Shown piece after piece: positions 40,227-49,493 of a DNA stretch of 64,000 bases. The position numbers were made by a program, and so were the translations under genes. The first letter of the stretch is position 1. The number at the start of each line of letters is the position of its first letter. The notes beneath the pieces are model-generated. The model saw only the letters and a program-made list of their open reading frames with translations. It was not told the DNA's origin and did no database searches. Origin of the DNA: Sphingomonas sp. Leaf22 (GTDB taxonomy: Bacteria; Pseudomonadota; Alphaproteobacteria; Sphingomonadales; Sphingomonadaceae); the NCBI RefSeq assembly GCF_001421715.1, contig NZ_LMKP01000006.1, positions 37,435 to 101,434 of the forward strand, in the 5' to 3' direction.

Positions 40227-41024
40227 TCAACGCGCGCGTTCGATCAGCCTTCGCGCGGTTTCGACGTGCATATCCTCGATCATCCGGTCGCGAAACCGTT
40301 CCGCCCCGCCGGTCGCGGCGGCAATCAGCGCCCGTGCCTCGTCCAGTTCGGCGGGACTGGGCGAGAAGGCGGCATTGGCAGCCGCGATCTGGCCGGGGTG
40401 GATCACCGATTTTCCGTCGAAGCCGAGCGCGCGACCCTCCGCACATTCGCGCGCCAGCCCGTCGGCATCGGCGAGCGCGTTGAACACGCCGTCGATCGCC
40501 CAGCCGCCCGCCGCCCGCGCCGCGAGCACCACATGCTGCAACGCCAGCGTCATCGCCCCCCGCCCCGCATCCGGTGGCAGGCGCAAGGCGGCGGCAAGAT
40601 CGTTGGTGCCGATCATCAGCCCGACCACGCCGGGCGATGCGGCGATCTCCGCCGCGGCCAGTACACCGCGCGGCGTTTCGATCATCGCCAGCACCGCGCG
40701 CCCGGCAAGCGGGGCGAGTTCCGCGCCGCATTCGACCTTCGGCACTACGATCAGCGGACCGGCAATGTCCCGGATCGCTGCCAGATCGGCGGCGAAATGT
40801 GCGCTGTCGGGGGCGTTGACCCGAATGGCGGCACGCGGTCCGAGGCGGTCGATCGCCGCTGGCAACGCCGTGCGCGCCGCCGCCTTTTCATCCGCACGGA
40901 CCGCATCTTCGAGGTCGAGGACGATCAGGTCGGCGGGCAGGCCGGCAGCCTTTTCGATCATGCCAGAGCGCGCCGCGGGGACGAACAAAAGACTGCGCGG
41001 CGCAAGGGGGATGGTGGGTTCCAT
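40227..41024 (-). CDS. CitE-like HpcH/HpaI aldolase family lyase
   Basis: Enzymes of this TIM-barrel family cleave or form acyl-CoA substrates such as malyl-, citramalyl- or citryl-CoA with a Mg2+ ion. The 265-aa protein starts PRSLLFVPAARSGMIEKAAGLPAD, then LIVLDLEDAV with the metal-binding Asp-Glu pair. It continues with VPKVECGAEL, AMIETPRGVL (metal Glu), GLMIGTNDLAA and GFDGKSVIHPGQI. The substrate cannot be deduced. No citrate-lyase partners are nearby, so it is a stand-alone CitE-like protein. It is divergent from the SPFH gene. Confidence 0.88.
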   Translation of the reverse strand: MEPTIPLAPRSLLFVPAARSGMIEKAAGLPADLIVLDLEDAVRADEKAAARTALPAAIDRLGPRAAIRVNAPDSAHFAADLAAIRDIAGPLIVVPKVECGAELAPLAGRAVLAMIETPRGVLAAAEIAASPGVVGLMIGTNDLAAALRLPPDAGRGAMTLALQHVVLAARAAGGWAIDGVFNALADADGLARECAEGRALGFDGKSVIHPGQIAAANAAFSPSPAELDEARALIAAATGGAERFRDRMIEDMHVETARRLIERAR

Positions 41025-41073
41025 CCGGGCGCTATGCTAGACCCGTCCCTGTCGAGGCAAGCGGGGATGAACG

Positions 41074-42051
41074 ATGATAGTGGGCGTGATCGCGGCACTG
41101 GTCCTGGTGGTGCTGCTCTACCTGTTCGCGAGCGTGAAGATCGTCACGCAAGGGCATCAATACACGATCGAACATTTCGGTCGCTTCACCGCGGTCGCCC
41201 GGCCCGGGTTCAACTTCTACCCTGCCTTTTTCTATCGTGTCGGCCGGAAGGTGAACATGATGGAGCAGGTGATCGATATACCGGGACAGGAAATCATTAC
41301 CCGCGACAATGCGATGGTGTCGACCGACGGAGTCGTGTTCTTCCAGGTGCTTGACCCGGCCAAGGCGGCCTATGAGGTGTCGGACCTGTATGTCGCGCTC
41401 CAGCAGATCACGACCACCAATTTGCGCACGGTGATGGGGTCGATGGATCTGGACGAGACGCTGTCGAAGCGCGACGAGATCAACGCCCGGTTGCTGGGGG
41501 TCGTCGACCACGCCACCAATCCATGGGGCGTGAAGATCACCCGGGTCGAGATCAAGGACATCCGCCCGCCCGCCGACATCGTCAACGCGATGGGCCGACA
41601 GATGAAGGCCGAGCGCGAGAAGCGCGCCAATATTCTGGAAGCGGAAGGCACGCGTGCGTCCGAAATCCTGCGTGCCGAGGGACAGAAACAGGCCCGCATC
41701 CTCGAAGCCGAAGGCCGGCGCGAGTCGGCGTATCGCGACTCCGAAGCGCGCGAACGTGCCGCCGAAGCCGAGGCGAAGGCGACGCAGGTGGTGAGCGACG
41801 CGATCAAGTCGGGCGGTACGCAGGCGATCAATTATTTCATCGCCCAGAAATATGTCGAGGCGGTCGGCAAGTTCGCGACCAGCCCCAATGCCAAGACGAT
41901 CCTGTTCCCGGTCGAGGCGACGCAGTTGATCGGGACGCTGGGCGGGATCGGCCAGCTGGCGAAGGAAGCGCTGAGCGAAACCACGGACGGAACGCCGGCA
42001 CCCGCGCTGCGCGATCGGCCGGTCGGTCCGTTCGAACCGCCCGCGCGATGA
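41074..42051 (+). CDS. SPFH/band-7 membrane protein (QmcA/stomatin-like)
   Basis: SPFH proteins form large cage-like assemblies in membrane microdomains. The 325-aa chain has one N-terminal membrane helix (VGVIAALVLVVLLYLFASVKIV) and the band-7 domain (QGHQYTIEHFGRFTAVARPGFNFYPAFFYRV). A long Ala/Glu/Arg-rich coiled coil follows (about residues 170-240, KAEREKRANILEAEGTRAS), and the C-terminus is disordered and Pro-rich. It overlaps the nfeD-like gene by 4 bp, the usual SPFH-NfeD pairing. Confidence 0.93.
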   Translation: MIVGVIAALVLVVLLYLFASVKIVTQGHQYTIEHFGRFTAVARPGFNFYPAFFYRVGRKVNMMEQVIDIPGQEIITRDNAMVSTDGVVFFQVLDPAKAAYEVSDLYVALQQITTTNLRTVMGSMDLDETLSKRDEINARLLGVVDHATNPWGVKITRVEIKDIRPPADIVNAMGRQMKAEREKRANILEAEGTRASEILRAEGQKQARILEAEGRRESAYRDSEARERAAEAEAKATQVVSDAIKSGGTQAINYFIAQKYVEAVGKFATSPNAKTILFPVEATQLIGTLGGIGQLAKEALSETTDGTPAPALRDRPVGPFEPPAR

Positions 42052-42482
42052 TCGACAGCGGCTATGGCTGGCTGTTGCTGGCGGCGGCGCTCGGTGCCGC
42101 CGAACTGGCGGTGCCGGGCGTATTCGTCGTGTTCGTGGCGATCGCGGCGGCGATCACCGGTCTGCTGGCGCTGTTGTTTCCGGCGCTGACATTGCCGGCC
42201 GAACTGGCGGTGTTCGGTGCGTGGAGCGTGGTGACGGTGCTGATCGGACGGCGCTGGTACGCCGAATATCCGGTCGACAGCGACGATCCGTTGCTGAACG
42301 ATCGCGCGGCGCGGCTGATCGGGCAGCAGGTCGTGGTGGTCGAGGCGATGGTCGGCGGCTGCGGCCGCGTGCGGGTCGGCGACAGCGAATGGATCGCGCG
42401 CGGACCCGATCTGCCGGTCGGCCACCGCGTCCGGATCGTCGGGGTCAGCGGATCGACCCTGACGGTCGTGGCGGACGATTGA
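42048..42482 (+). CDS. NfeD-like membrane protein
   Basis: NfeD-like proteins partner SPFH proteins. This is the short form without the peptidase domain: 144 aa, with an N-terminal hydrophobic block containing about three closely packed helices (residues about 5-75). A C-terminal OB-fold domain follows (LIGQQVVVVEAMVGGCGRVRVGDSEWIARG...GHRVRIVGVSGSTLTVV). The ATG at 42048 overlaps the SPFH stop as ATGA. Confidence 0.92.
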   Translation: MIDSGYGWLLLAAALGAAELAVPGVFVVFVAIAAAITGLLALLFPALTLPAELAVFGAWSVVTVLIGRRWYAEYPVDSDDPLLNDRAARLIGQQVVVVEAMVGGCGRVRVGDSEWIARGPDLPVGHRVRIVGVSGSTLTVVADD

Positions 42483-42554
42483 CGCGCAGCGCCGGGGACG
42501 GGACAAGGCACCGACACTTCGTTCACCCGATGCTTCGTTTACAAGGGATTGCCG

Positions 42555-44384
42555 ATGGACCTGACCCGCCGCGACTGGATCGCCGGAGCCGCCGCGACGA
42601 CGCTCGCCACCGCCCTGCCCGCCCGCGCGCAGAACGCGCCGGTGGCCGCCAGCGCCGCGGACACGACAGCCGAGGCGACGCTGTCGCGGATCGCCGAGGC
42701 GATGCTGGTCGATTCGCCCGAGTCCGCCAGCGGTCTGGGCATCGATACCGGCGCGCGTGCCGCGCTGAAGGCGCAGCTGGGCGATCGGTCGGCAGCCGGA
42801 CAGCGCGCCGTTGCCGATCATCTGCGCGCGCATGTCGCGACGCTGAAGACGATCGATGCGGCCAAAGTCTCGGCGGCGACGCGCACCGATATCGATGTCG
42901 TGCGGACCGCGTTCGAAACCGCGCTCGACGGGTTTGCCCTGCCGTACGGTGACGTCGCCGTCGGCGGGTGGCGCAACACGCCCTATGTCGTGATCCAGAA
43001 TGTCGGGGCCTATCTCGACGTGCCGCGCTTCCTCGACAGCGATCACAGCATTGCGACGAAGGCCGATGCCGATGCGTATCTGGCGCGGCTGGAAAGCTAT
43101 GCGACGCAGCTGGGCGGGGAGACGGCACGGGTGCGCGCCGCGTCGGCACGTGGCGTGGTGCCGCCCGACTTCCTGCTGGACAAGACGCTGAAGCAGATGA
43201 CGCAGGCGCTGGCGGGCGATCCGGCCGGCTGGGACGTGGTGACGTCGCTCACCCGGCGTACCAAAGACATTCCCGGCGACTGGGGCAATCAGGCGGCCGC
43301 CATCACCCGTGACAAGGTCAAGCCGGCGCTGGAACGGCAGCTGGCGGCGATGCAGGACGACCGGAAGAAGGCGACGTCGGATGCCGGCATGTGGGCGCGG
43401 CCCGATGGCGATGCGTGGTATCGCTGGGGGCTGCGCGCATCGACGACGACCAATATGACGCCCGACGAGGTCCATGCGATGGGCCGCGACGAACTGGCCC
43501 GGTTGCAGTCGCAGATGGACGTGATCCTGAAGGGGCTGGGCTATAGCAAGGGCAGCGTCGGCGCGCGGATGACGGCGCTGGGCAAGGACCCGCGCTTCGT
43601 CTTTCCCGAAGGGGATGCCGGACGCGCGCAGATCATGGAACTGGTGCAGAACCGGCTGCGCGATATCCGCGCCCGGATGCCGCGCGCGTTCAACACGCTG
43701 GCACCGGGCAATGTCGAGGTCCGCCGCATCCCGCCGGTCGAGGAAGCGGGTGCGCCGGGTGCGTATGGCGGGGCCGGTTCGATCGACGGCAAGGTGCCGG
43801 GCAAGATGTGGATCAACCTGCGCACCACCGGCATCTGGACCCGCTATTCGTTGCCCACGCTGGTCTATCACGAAGCGATTCCCGGCCATGTCTGGCAGGG
43901 CGAATACAGCTTCCGCCTGCCGCTGATCCGCTCGCTGCTGCAATTCAACGCCTTTTCGGAAGGATGGGCGCTCTATGCCGAGCAGCTGGGCGACGAACTG
44001 GGCGCATATGAGGGCGATCCGGTCGGGCGGCTCGGCTATCTCCAGTCGATCGCGTTCCGCGCATGCCGGATGGTGGTCGATACCGGGCTGCACGCGAAAC
44101 GCTGGACGCGGCAACAGGCGATCGACTGGTTCGCCAGCACCAATGGGTCGAGCGTCGATGAGGTGACCGGCGAGGTCGATCGCTATTGTTCGTGGCCGGG
44201 GCAGGCCTGCGGCTACAAGGTCGGCCATTCGGAGATCAACCGGCTGCGTGATCGGGCGAAGGCCGCGCTTGGCGGACGCTACGACTTCAAGGCGTTCAAC
44301 GATGCGGTCGTGCAGGGCGGCGGGGTGCCGATGACGGTGCTCGGGCGCAATGTCGATGCGTTCGTGGCTGGGCGGAGAAAGTAG
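42555..44384 (+). CDS. DUF885 family exported metallopeptidase-like protein
   Basis: The 609-aa protein starts with a twin-arginine signal (MDLTRRDWIAGAAATTLATALPARAQ), so it is exported folded by Tat. The DUF885 domain is marked by LVYHEAIPGHVWQGEY, an HExxxGH-type metal site, and NAFSEGWALYAEQLGDELG, whose Glu is a likely third ligand. Distant relatives are gluzincin-type peptidases, so peptide hydrolysis in the periplasm is probable but unproven. AAGGG lies about six bases before the ATG at 42555. An in-frame TTG two codons upstream is the alternative. Confidence 0.9.
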   Translation: MDLTRRDWIAGAAATTLATALPARAQNAPVAASAADTTAEATLSRIAEAMLVDSPESASGLGIDTGARAALKAQLGDRSAAGQRAVADHLRAHVATLKTIDAAKVSAATRTDIDVVRTAFETALDGFALPYGDVAVGGWRNTPYVVIQNVGAYLDVPRFLDSDHSIATKADADAYLARLESYATQLGGETARVRAASARGVVPPDFLLDKTLKQMTQALAGDPAGWDVVTSLTRRTKDIPGDWGNQAAAITRDKVKPALERQLAAMQDDRKKATSDAGMWARPDGDAWYRWGLRASTTTNMTPDEVHAMGRDELARLQSQMDVILKGLGYSKGSVGARMTALGKDPRFVFPEGDAGRAQIMELVQNRLRDIRARMPRAFNTLAPGNVEVRRIPPVEEAGAPGAYGGAGSIDGKVPGKMWINLRTTGIWTRYSLPTLVYHEAIPGHVWQGEYSFRLPLIRSLLQFNAFSEGWALYAEQLGDELGAYEGDPVGRLGYLQSIAFRACRMVVDTGLHAKRWTRQQAIDWFASTNGSSVDEVTGEVDRYCSWPGQACGYKVGHSEINRLRDRAKAALGGRYDFKAFNDAVVQGGGVPMTVLGRNVDAFVAGRRK

Positions 44385-44407
44385 GGTTTTCGCTTCCAGC
44401 CGCACAC

Positions 44408-44488
44408 GTCACCCCAGCGTAGGCTGGGGTATCTCCCGGCTCCTGTCAGTCCCTACCCGCAGGAGACCCCAGCCTGCGCTGGGGTGAC
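44408..44488. repeat. Long-armed palindromic repeat at the end of mscS
   Basis: GTCACCCCAGCG (44408-44419) pairs with CGCTGGGGTGAC (44477-44488). The inner words AGGCTGGGGT and ACCCCAGCCT, then CTCC and GGAG, extend the arms. The loop holds the mscS stop codon. It lies between the convergent DUF885 and mscS genes, where it could also stop transcription from either side. Confidence 0.8.
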
Positions 44489-45571
44489 CTTGGTGGAAAC
44501 GAGTTGCTCCCCTCCCCCATCAACCGCCACCCGCCGGCGCGGCAACGCTTCGGGCATCTCGTCGCGGATATAGGCCAGCATCCCCTCGCGCAGCGAACAG
44601 CGCAGGTCGAAGGCGCGGGCGGCGTCGGAGGCGGTGGCGAGGATGCGAACCTCGATCGCGTCGGGCTTGGTATCGGTCACCTGCAACACATAGGCCCGCC
44701 CGTCCCAGAGCGGATCGCTCTTCACCAGTTCCTCGAACCGCGCGCGCAGGCGCGGGATGTTGGTCGTGGGGTCGAGCCAGAAGAACGCCGATCCCAGCAG
44801 GCCGCTGGTCGTGCGCGTCCAGTTCTGGAAACTCGATTCGAGGAATTTCGATACCGGTACCACCAGTCGACGTTCGTCCCACAGGCGGACGACGACATAG
44901 GTCAGGCGGATTTCCTCGATCCGGCCCCATTCATTCTCGATGATGACGACGTCGTCGATGCGGATCGGTTCGGTGAACGCCATCTGCACGCCGGCGATGA
45001 TGTTCTTGAGCGCGGGCTGCGCGGCGGCACCGACCGCGAGACCGGCAAGGCCCGCCGATGCCATCAGCGTGACCCCGATCGAGCGGATGCTGGGGATCGA
45101 CAGCAGCATCAGGCAGACGGTGATGAAGCCGATGGCGATGATCGCGATCCGCCCCAATATGGCACTGCGTGTCCGCCGACGCCGGGCGCGCAGATTGTCG
45201 GCGACGGTGATGTCGGTCGCGACCTCCACCGCCTTTACCGACGCGCGGATCATCGCGATCGCGAACCATCCCATCAGCAGCGGCACGATCAGCCCCGCCA
45301 TCTGCGTCCACAGATCGTCCCAGCGATCGGGCAGGCGCAGCGGCTTGCGGACGCTGGCCAGTCCCATCGCCACCAATATCCAGCGCATCGGCCGAAACGC
45401 ATGGTCGACATAGACGTCGTCGACCGATCCCGGCGTACGTTCGGCAAAACGCAGCAACAGGCGAAAGGCGACGGCGTGCAGCAGCAGCGCCGCCAGCACC
45501 GACGCGGCGACCGTGGCGAGATCGGCGGCGGCCGGGGGCAGTGTGTTCAGATACCGTTGTACATCGCGCAT
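44453..45571 (-). CDS. MscS-family mechanosensitive ion channel
   Basis: MscS-type channels release solutes on hypo-osmotic shock. The 372-aa protein has about four membrane segments between residues 15 and 200. These include LLLHAVAFRLLLRFA, AGLIVPLLMGWFAIAMI, AILGRIAIIAIGFITVCLMLL and the pore helix GVTLMASAGLAGLAVGAAAQPALKNIIAG with its Gly/Ala pattern. The beta domain (EPIRIDDVVIIENEWGRIEEI) and the YggB-type C-terminal cage follow. I choose ATG 45571 because the longer frame overlaps the gyrA promoter and first codons. Its last 12 residues (KVTPAQAGVSCG) are encoded by the palindromic repeat. Confidence 0.9.
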   Translation of the reverse strand: MRDVQRYLNTLPPAAADLATVAASVLAALLLHAVAFRLLLRFAERTPGSVDDVYVDHAFRPMRWILVAMGLASVRKPLRLPDRWDDLWTQMAGLIVPLLMGWFAIAMIRASVKAVEVATDITVADNLRARRRRTRSAILGRIAIIAIGFITVCLMLLSIPSIRSIGVTLMASAGLAGLAVGAAAQPALKNIIAGVQMAFTEPIRIDDVVIIENEWGRIEEIRLTYVVVRLWDERRLVVPVSKFLESSFQNWTRTTSGLLGSAFFWLDPTTNIPRLRARFEELVKSDPLWDGRAYVLQVTDTKPDAIEVRILATASDAARAFDLRCSLREGMLAYIRDEMPEALPRRRVAVDGGGEQLVSTKVTPAQAGVSCG

Positions 45572-45698
45572 GGGCGGGCAACCTTTTGCGCCGCAGCATG
45601 TTCCGGGCACCCGCCGAACGAAGCCGCGACGCTTGGCTTTCGCGACCCGACCGGCTAGGTTGTCGCCCAACCGAAACATTCCCCGAAAGCATCGAACT

Positions 45699-48482
45699 TT
45701 GACAGACGCGACGCTGATCGCCGACCCATCCGATATCGCCCCCATCTCGATCGTGGACGAGATGCGGTCGAGCTATCTCGACTATGCGATGAGCGTCATC
45801 GTATCGCGCGCGCTACCCGACGTGCGCGACGGGTTGAAGCCGGTCCATCGCCGCATCCTGTTCTCGGCACAGGAAAGCGGCTTCGTTCCCGGCAAGCCGT
45901 ATCGCAAATCGGCGCGTATCGTCGGTGACGTGATGGGTAAATATCACCCGCACGGCGACACCGCGATCTATGACGCCCTCGCGCGCATGGCACAGCCTTG
46001 GTCGATGCGGCTGCCGCTGATCGATGGTCAGGGCAATTTCGGTTCGATGGATCCCGATCCGCCCGCCGCGATGCGCTATACCGAGGCGCGGCTTGCCAAG
46101 TCGGCGATGGCGCTGCTCGACGATCTCGACAAGGATACGGTCGATTTCGTGCCGAACTATGACGGGTCGGAGCGTGAGCCTGCTGTCCTGCCGGCGCGCT
46201 TTCCGAACCTGCTGGTCAACGGCGCGGGCGGGATCGCGGTCGGCATGGCGACCAACGTCCCGCCGCACAATCTGGGCGAGGTGGTCGACGCCTGCCTCGC
46301 CACGATCGACCGCCGGGTCGAGGGCGGCGAGCCGCTGACGCACGAGGAACTGTGCGAGATCGTGCCGGGACCGGATTTCCCGACCGGCGCGCTGATGCTC
46401 GGCCGGGCCGGTGCGCGCGCGGCCTATGCCGGCGGGCGCGGGTCGATCATCCTGCGGTCGCGCCACACCGTCGAGGCGCGGGGCGAGCGGCGGTCGATCG
46501 TCCTGACCGAAATCCCGTTCCAGGTCGGCAAGTCGGGGCTGGTCGAAAAGATCGCCGAGGCGGCCAAGGACAAAAGGATCGAGGGCGTCAGCGATATTCG
46601 CGACGAGTCGAACCGCGAAGGCGTGCGCATCGTCATCGACCTGAAGCGCGATGCGACGCCCGACGTGGTGCTCAACCAGTTGTGGCGGCACACGCCGGCG
46701 CAGTCGAGCTTCGCTGCGAACATGCTGGCGATCCGTGGCGGCCGACCCGAACTGCTCAACCTGTCGCAGATCATCGACGCGTTCGTCGGCTTCCGAGAGG
46801 AGGTCATCACCCGGCGGTCGAAATACGAGCTGGCCAAGGCGCGCGAGCGGGCGCACCTGTTGCTCGGCCTCGTCATCGCAGTCACCAATCTCGACCAGGT
46901 GGTGCGGATCATCCGCGGGTCGGACAGCCCCGCCGCCGCCCGCGCCGCATTGCTGGCACGCGAATGGCCGGTCGCCGAGATCGCGCCCTATCTGAAGCTG
47001 GTCGAGGCGGTCGAGGCCGACCTGACCGACGACGTGTACCGGCTGTCCGACCTGCAGGTCCGTGCGATCCTCGATCTGCGCTTGCATCGCCTGACGGCAC
47101 TCGGCCGCGACGAGATCGGCGATGAACTCAAGACGCTGGCAGCGTCGATCAGCCACCTGCTCGAAATCCTCGGCAACCGGGGCATGCTCTATGCGGTGAT
47201 GCGGCAGGAACTGGTCGAGATCCGCGCCGAATTCGCGACGCCGCGCCGGACCGAGATCGCCGGTGCCGCCGACGGGATCGACGACGAGGACCTGATCGAG
47301 CGCGAGGAGATGGTCGTTACCGTCACGGTGCAGGGCTATATCAAGCGCACGCCGCTCGACGCGTTCCGTGCGCAGAAGCGCGGCGGCAAGGGCCGCGCGG
47401 GCATGACGACGAAGGACGAGGATGCGATCACGAACCTGTTTGTGACCAGCACCCACACCCCGGTGCTGTTCTTCTCGACCGCCGGCAAGGTGTATCGCAT
47501 GAAGGTGTGGCGGCTGCCCGAAGGTGGGCCGGCGACGCGTGGACGGCCGATGGTGAACCTGCTGCCGCTGGCGGCGGGAGAGACGATCTCGACCGTGCTG
47601 CCATTGCCCGAGGACGAGGAACGCTGGGCCGACCTGCACGTGATGTTCGCGACCGCGAACGGCACGGTGCGGCGCAATTCGATGGACGCGTTCGCCAACG
47701 TGCCCACCGCGGGCAAGATCGCGATGCGCTTCGATGATGACAGCGACGATCGCCTGATCGGCGTGGCGCTGCTGACCGAGACCGACGACGTGCTGCTTGC
47801 GACCAAGGCGGGCAAGGCGATCCGTTTCAGCGCGACCGACGTGCGCGAGTTCCAGAGCCGCACCTCGACCGGGGTGCGCGGGATTGCGCTGGGCAAGGAC
47901 GACGAGGTCATCTCGCTGTCGATCCTCGGCGGGTTCGAGGCGAGCGCCGACGAGCGCGAGGCGTATCTGAAGGCGGCACCATGGAAGGAAGGCGACCGCG
48001 AGGTCACGCTGTCGGCCGAACGCATGGCCGAGTTCGAGGCGGCGGAGGAGTTCATCCTCACCGTTACCGCCAACGGCTTTGGCAAGCGTACCTCGGCCTA
48101 TGAATATCGCCGGACCAATCGCGGTGGTCAGGGGATCACCAACATCGTCACCTCCGACCGCAACGGCCCGGTCGTGGCGAGCTTCCCGGCGCATAATGGC
48201 GAGCAGCTGATGCTCGTGACCGATCAGGCCAAGCTGATCCGCACCACCGTCGGCGATATCCGCGTCGCGGGCCGCAATACGCAGGGGATCACCATCTTCC
48301 GTGTCGGCATGGGCGAACAGGTCGTGTCGGCGGCGAAGATCGACGAGGACGAGAACCCCGAGAACGAAGCCGAAGCGATCGTCGCCGAGGAACGCGCCAC
48401 GATGCCGCCGGCCGAAGGCGATATCGTCCTCGACGACGGCACCGGCCCCGCGACGATCAGCGAGAAGGATATCGAGGAATGA
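45699..48482 (+). CDS. gyrA: DNA gyrase subunit A (TTG start)
   Basis: GyrA cuts and reseals DNA in gyrase. The 927-aa protein has the winged-helix and tower region with catalytic Tyr127 ([10 protein letters not shown]). The gyrase-specific [22 protein letters not shown], the GyrA box variant QKRGGKG and a C-terminal beta-pinwheel identify it as gyrase, not topoisomerase IV. The first ATG would remove the conserved ISIVDEM segment, so the TTG at 45699 ([22 protein letters not shown]) is the likely start. The quinolone region reads [14 protein letters not shown], with Thr88 at the E. coli Ser83 position and Asp92 kept. The C-terminal tail is acidic. Confidence 0.95.
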   Translation: MTDATLIADPSDIAPISIVDEMRSSYLDYAMSVIVSRALPDVRDGLKPVHRRILFSAQESGFVPGKPYRKSARIVGDVMGKYHPHGDTAIYDALARMAQPWSMRLPLIDGQGNFGSMDPDPPAAMRYTEARLAKSAMALLDDLDKDTVDFVPNYDGSEREPAVLPARFPNLLVNGAGGIAVGMATNVPPHNLGEVVDACLATIDRRVEGGEPLTHEELCEIVPGPDFPTGALMLGRAGARAAYAGGRGSIILRSRHTVEARGERRSIVLTEIPFQVGKSGLVEKIAEAAKDKRIEGVSDIRDESNREGVRIVIDLKRDATPDVVLNQLWRHTPAQSSFAANMLAIRGGRPELLNLSQIIDAFVGFREEVITRRSKYELAKARERAHLLLGLVIAVTNLDQVVRIIRGSDSPAAARAALLAREWPVAEIAPYLKLVEAVEADLTDDVYRLSDLQVRAILDLRLHRLTALGRDEIGDELKTLAASISHLLEILGNRGMLYAVMRQELVEIRAEFATPRRTEIAGAADGIDDEDLIEREEMVVTVTVQGYIKRTPLDAFRAQKRGGKGRAGMTTKDEDAITNLFVTSTHTPVLFFSTAGKVYRMKVWRLPEGGPATRGRPMVNLLPLAAGETISTVLPLPEDEERWADLHVMFATANGTVRRNSMDAFANVPTAGKIAMRFDDDSDDRLIGVALLTETDDVLLATKAGKAIRFSATDVREFQSRTSTGVRGIALGKDDEVISLSILGGFEASADEREAYLKAAPWKEGDREVTLSAERMAEFEAAEEFILTVTANGFGKRTSAYEYRRTNRGGQGITNIVTSDRNGPVVASFPAHNGEQLMLVTDQAKLIRTTVGDIRVAGRNTQGITIFRVGMGEQVVSAAKIDEDENPENEAEAIVAEERATMPPAEGDIVLDDGTGPATISEKDIEE

Positions 48483-48823
48483 CCGCCACGACCGCCTTCA
48501 AGGTGCTGACCGCCGCGCAGATGGCGGCGCTGGAGACGGGCAGCTTCGACGGCGCGCCGGTCGATCTGGCCGATGGCTATATCCACCTGTCGACCTTCGA
48601 ACAGTTGACGGAAACGGTCGACAAGCATTTCGCCGGGCAGGACGATCTGCATGTAGCCGAGGTCGATCTGGAAGCATTGGGCGAGGCGGTGAAGTGGGAG
48701 CCGTCGCGCGGCGGGCAGTTGTTCCCGCATGTGTACGGCCCGCTTCCGCTGGAGGTGGTGGTGGCGTACGGGCCGCTGCATCGGGATGATGCGGGGCGGG
48801 TTCAGCGGCCGGTAGCGGGCTAA
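48479..48823 (+). CDS. DUF952 family protein
   Basis: The 114-aa protein matches the small DUF952 family: TAFKVLTAAQMAALETG near the start, then DLADGYIHLSTFEQL, VDKHFAGQDDLHVAEVD and FPHVYGPLPLEVV. The fold resembles ADP-ribosyltransferase-like pockets, but no activity is established that I know of. The ATG at 48479 overlaps the gyrA stop (ATGA), so it is translated with gyrA. Confidence 0.88.
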   Translation: MTATTAFKVLTAAQMAALETGSFDGAPVDLADGYIHLSTFEQLTETVDKHFAGQDDLHVAEVDLEALGEAVKWEPSRGGQLFPHVYGPLPLEVVVAYGPLHRDDAGRVQRPVAG

Positions 48824-48957
48824 CTCCTTCCCGGCACGAGGAGGGAGACCAGCTGCAGGCTGGTTGAGGGGCGTCGCCGCAAACGGTGTCGCTTGGGGCA
48901 TTGCCCCTCCACCGCCGCTACGCGGCGGTCCCCCTCCCCATCTGTGATGGGGAGGAT
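48824..48957. repeat. REP-like palindromic region between DUF952 and DUF488 genes
   Basis: The 134-bp gap is built of nested palindromes. It contains CCCTCCACCGCCGC-TACG-CGGCGGTCCCCC, CCCCATCTGTGATGGGG and, nearer the DUF952 stop, CCAGCTGCAGGCTGG. The CCGCCGC...GCGGCGG core flanked by CCCCTCC words is of a type common in sphingomonad intergenic regions. It separates two convergent genes. Confidence 0.65.
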
Positions 48958-49389
48958 TTAGGCGTACAACTCCACTACCTCCGCCCCCTGCCCGACCGCT
49001 TCTAGCAACAAGGTCCGGTGGCAGTGCGCCGGCTCGCGCTCGAAACAGAGCAACGCCGATGGCATTTCGGCGGCCAGCCCCAGCATGATCGCCGCCTGCG
49101 CCTGTGCTTCGGGCAGTTCGAGCTGTTCGTCATACACCGCACGCAGCGTGGCGACGTCGCCCTGCTTCGCTGCGTCGCGCCCGCGCTTGGGCGTGCCGAG
49201 CGCCTTCAGATGCACATAGTCGATCGCGTGCGTCGAAAGTTCGGCGGCGAGCGAGGATTTCGAAAAGCCCGGCCGCCGCGACAGGGGCAGCGCGCGCACG
49301 TCGATGACCCGCCGCACCCCTGCCGCCTGCAACGCCGCCACGAATTCGGCCATCGTCACCGCCTCATAGCCGATGGTGTAGATTTTCAT
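48958..49389 (-). CDS. DUF488 family protein
   Basis: The 143-aa protein begins [20 protein letters not shown] and holds [23 protein letters not shown] and the [14 protein letters not shown] motif, whose Cys-His cluster is the hallmark of DUF488. The biochemical role is unknown; the motif suggests a nucleic-acid or metal site. GGGAGGG precedes the ATG at 49389, which favours it over the in-frame ATG at 49458. It is divergent from trmFO. Confidence 0.9.
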   Translation of the reverse strand: MKIYTIGYEAVTMAEFVAALQAAGVRRVIDVRALPLSRRPGFSKSSLAAELSTHAIDYVHLKALGTPKRGRDAAKQGDVATLRAVYDEQLELPEAQAQAAIMLGLAAEMPSALLCFEREPAHCHRTLLLEAVGQGAEVVELYA

Positions 49390-49493
49390 GCGCCCTCCCT
49401 TCGTCGTACGCCACCAACGCGCAACCCGATAAATCGACGGTCCGTTTCGTACGTTCATTGCCGGTTGGGCTTGTCGGGCCTAGACGCCCAGAC

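Noticed and set aside
41832..44405. 857-codon open frame opposite the DUF885 and NfeD genes
   Set aside because: Antisense shadow of two well-supported genes in high-GC DNA; the translation is rich in RRQR-type repeats without a fold.
45813..48194. 793-codon open frame opposite gyrA
   Set aside because: Antisense shadow of gyrA; no start context, no family features.
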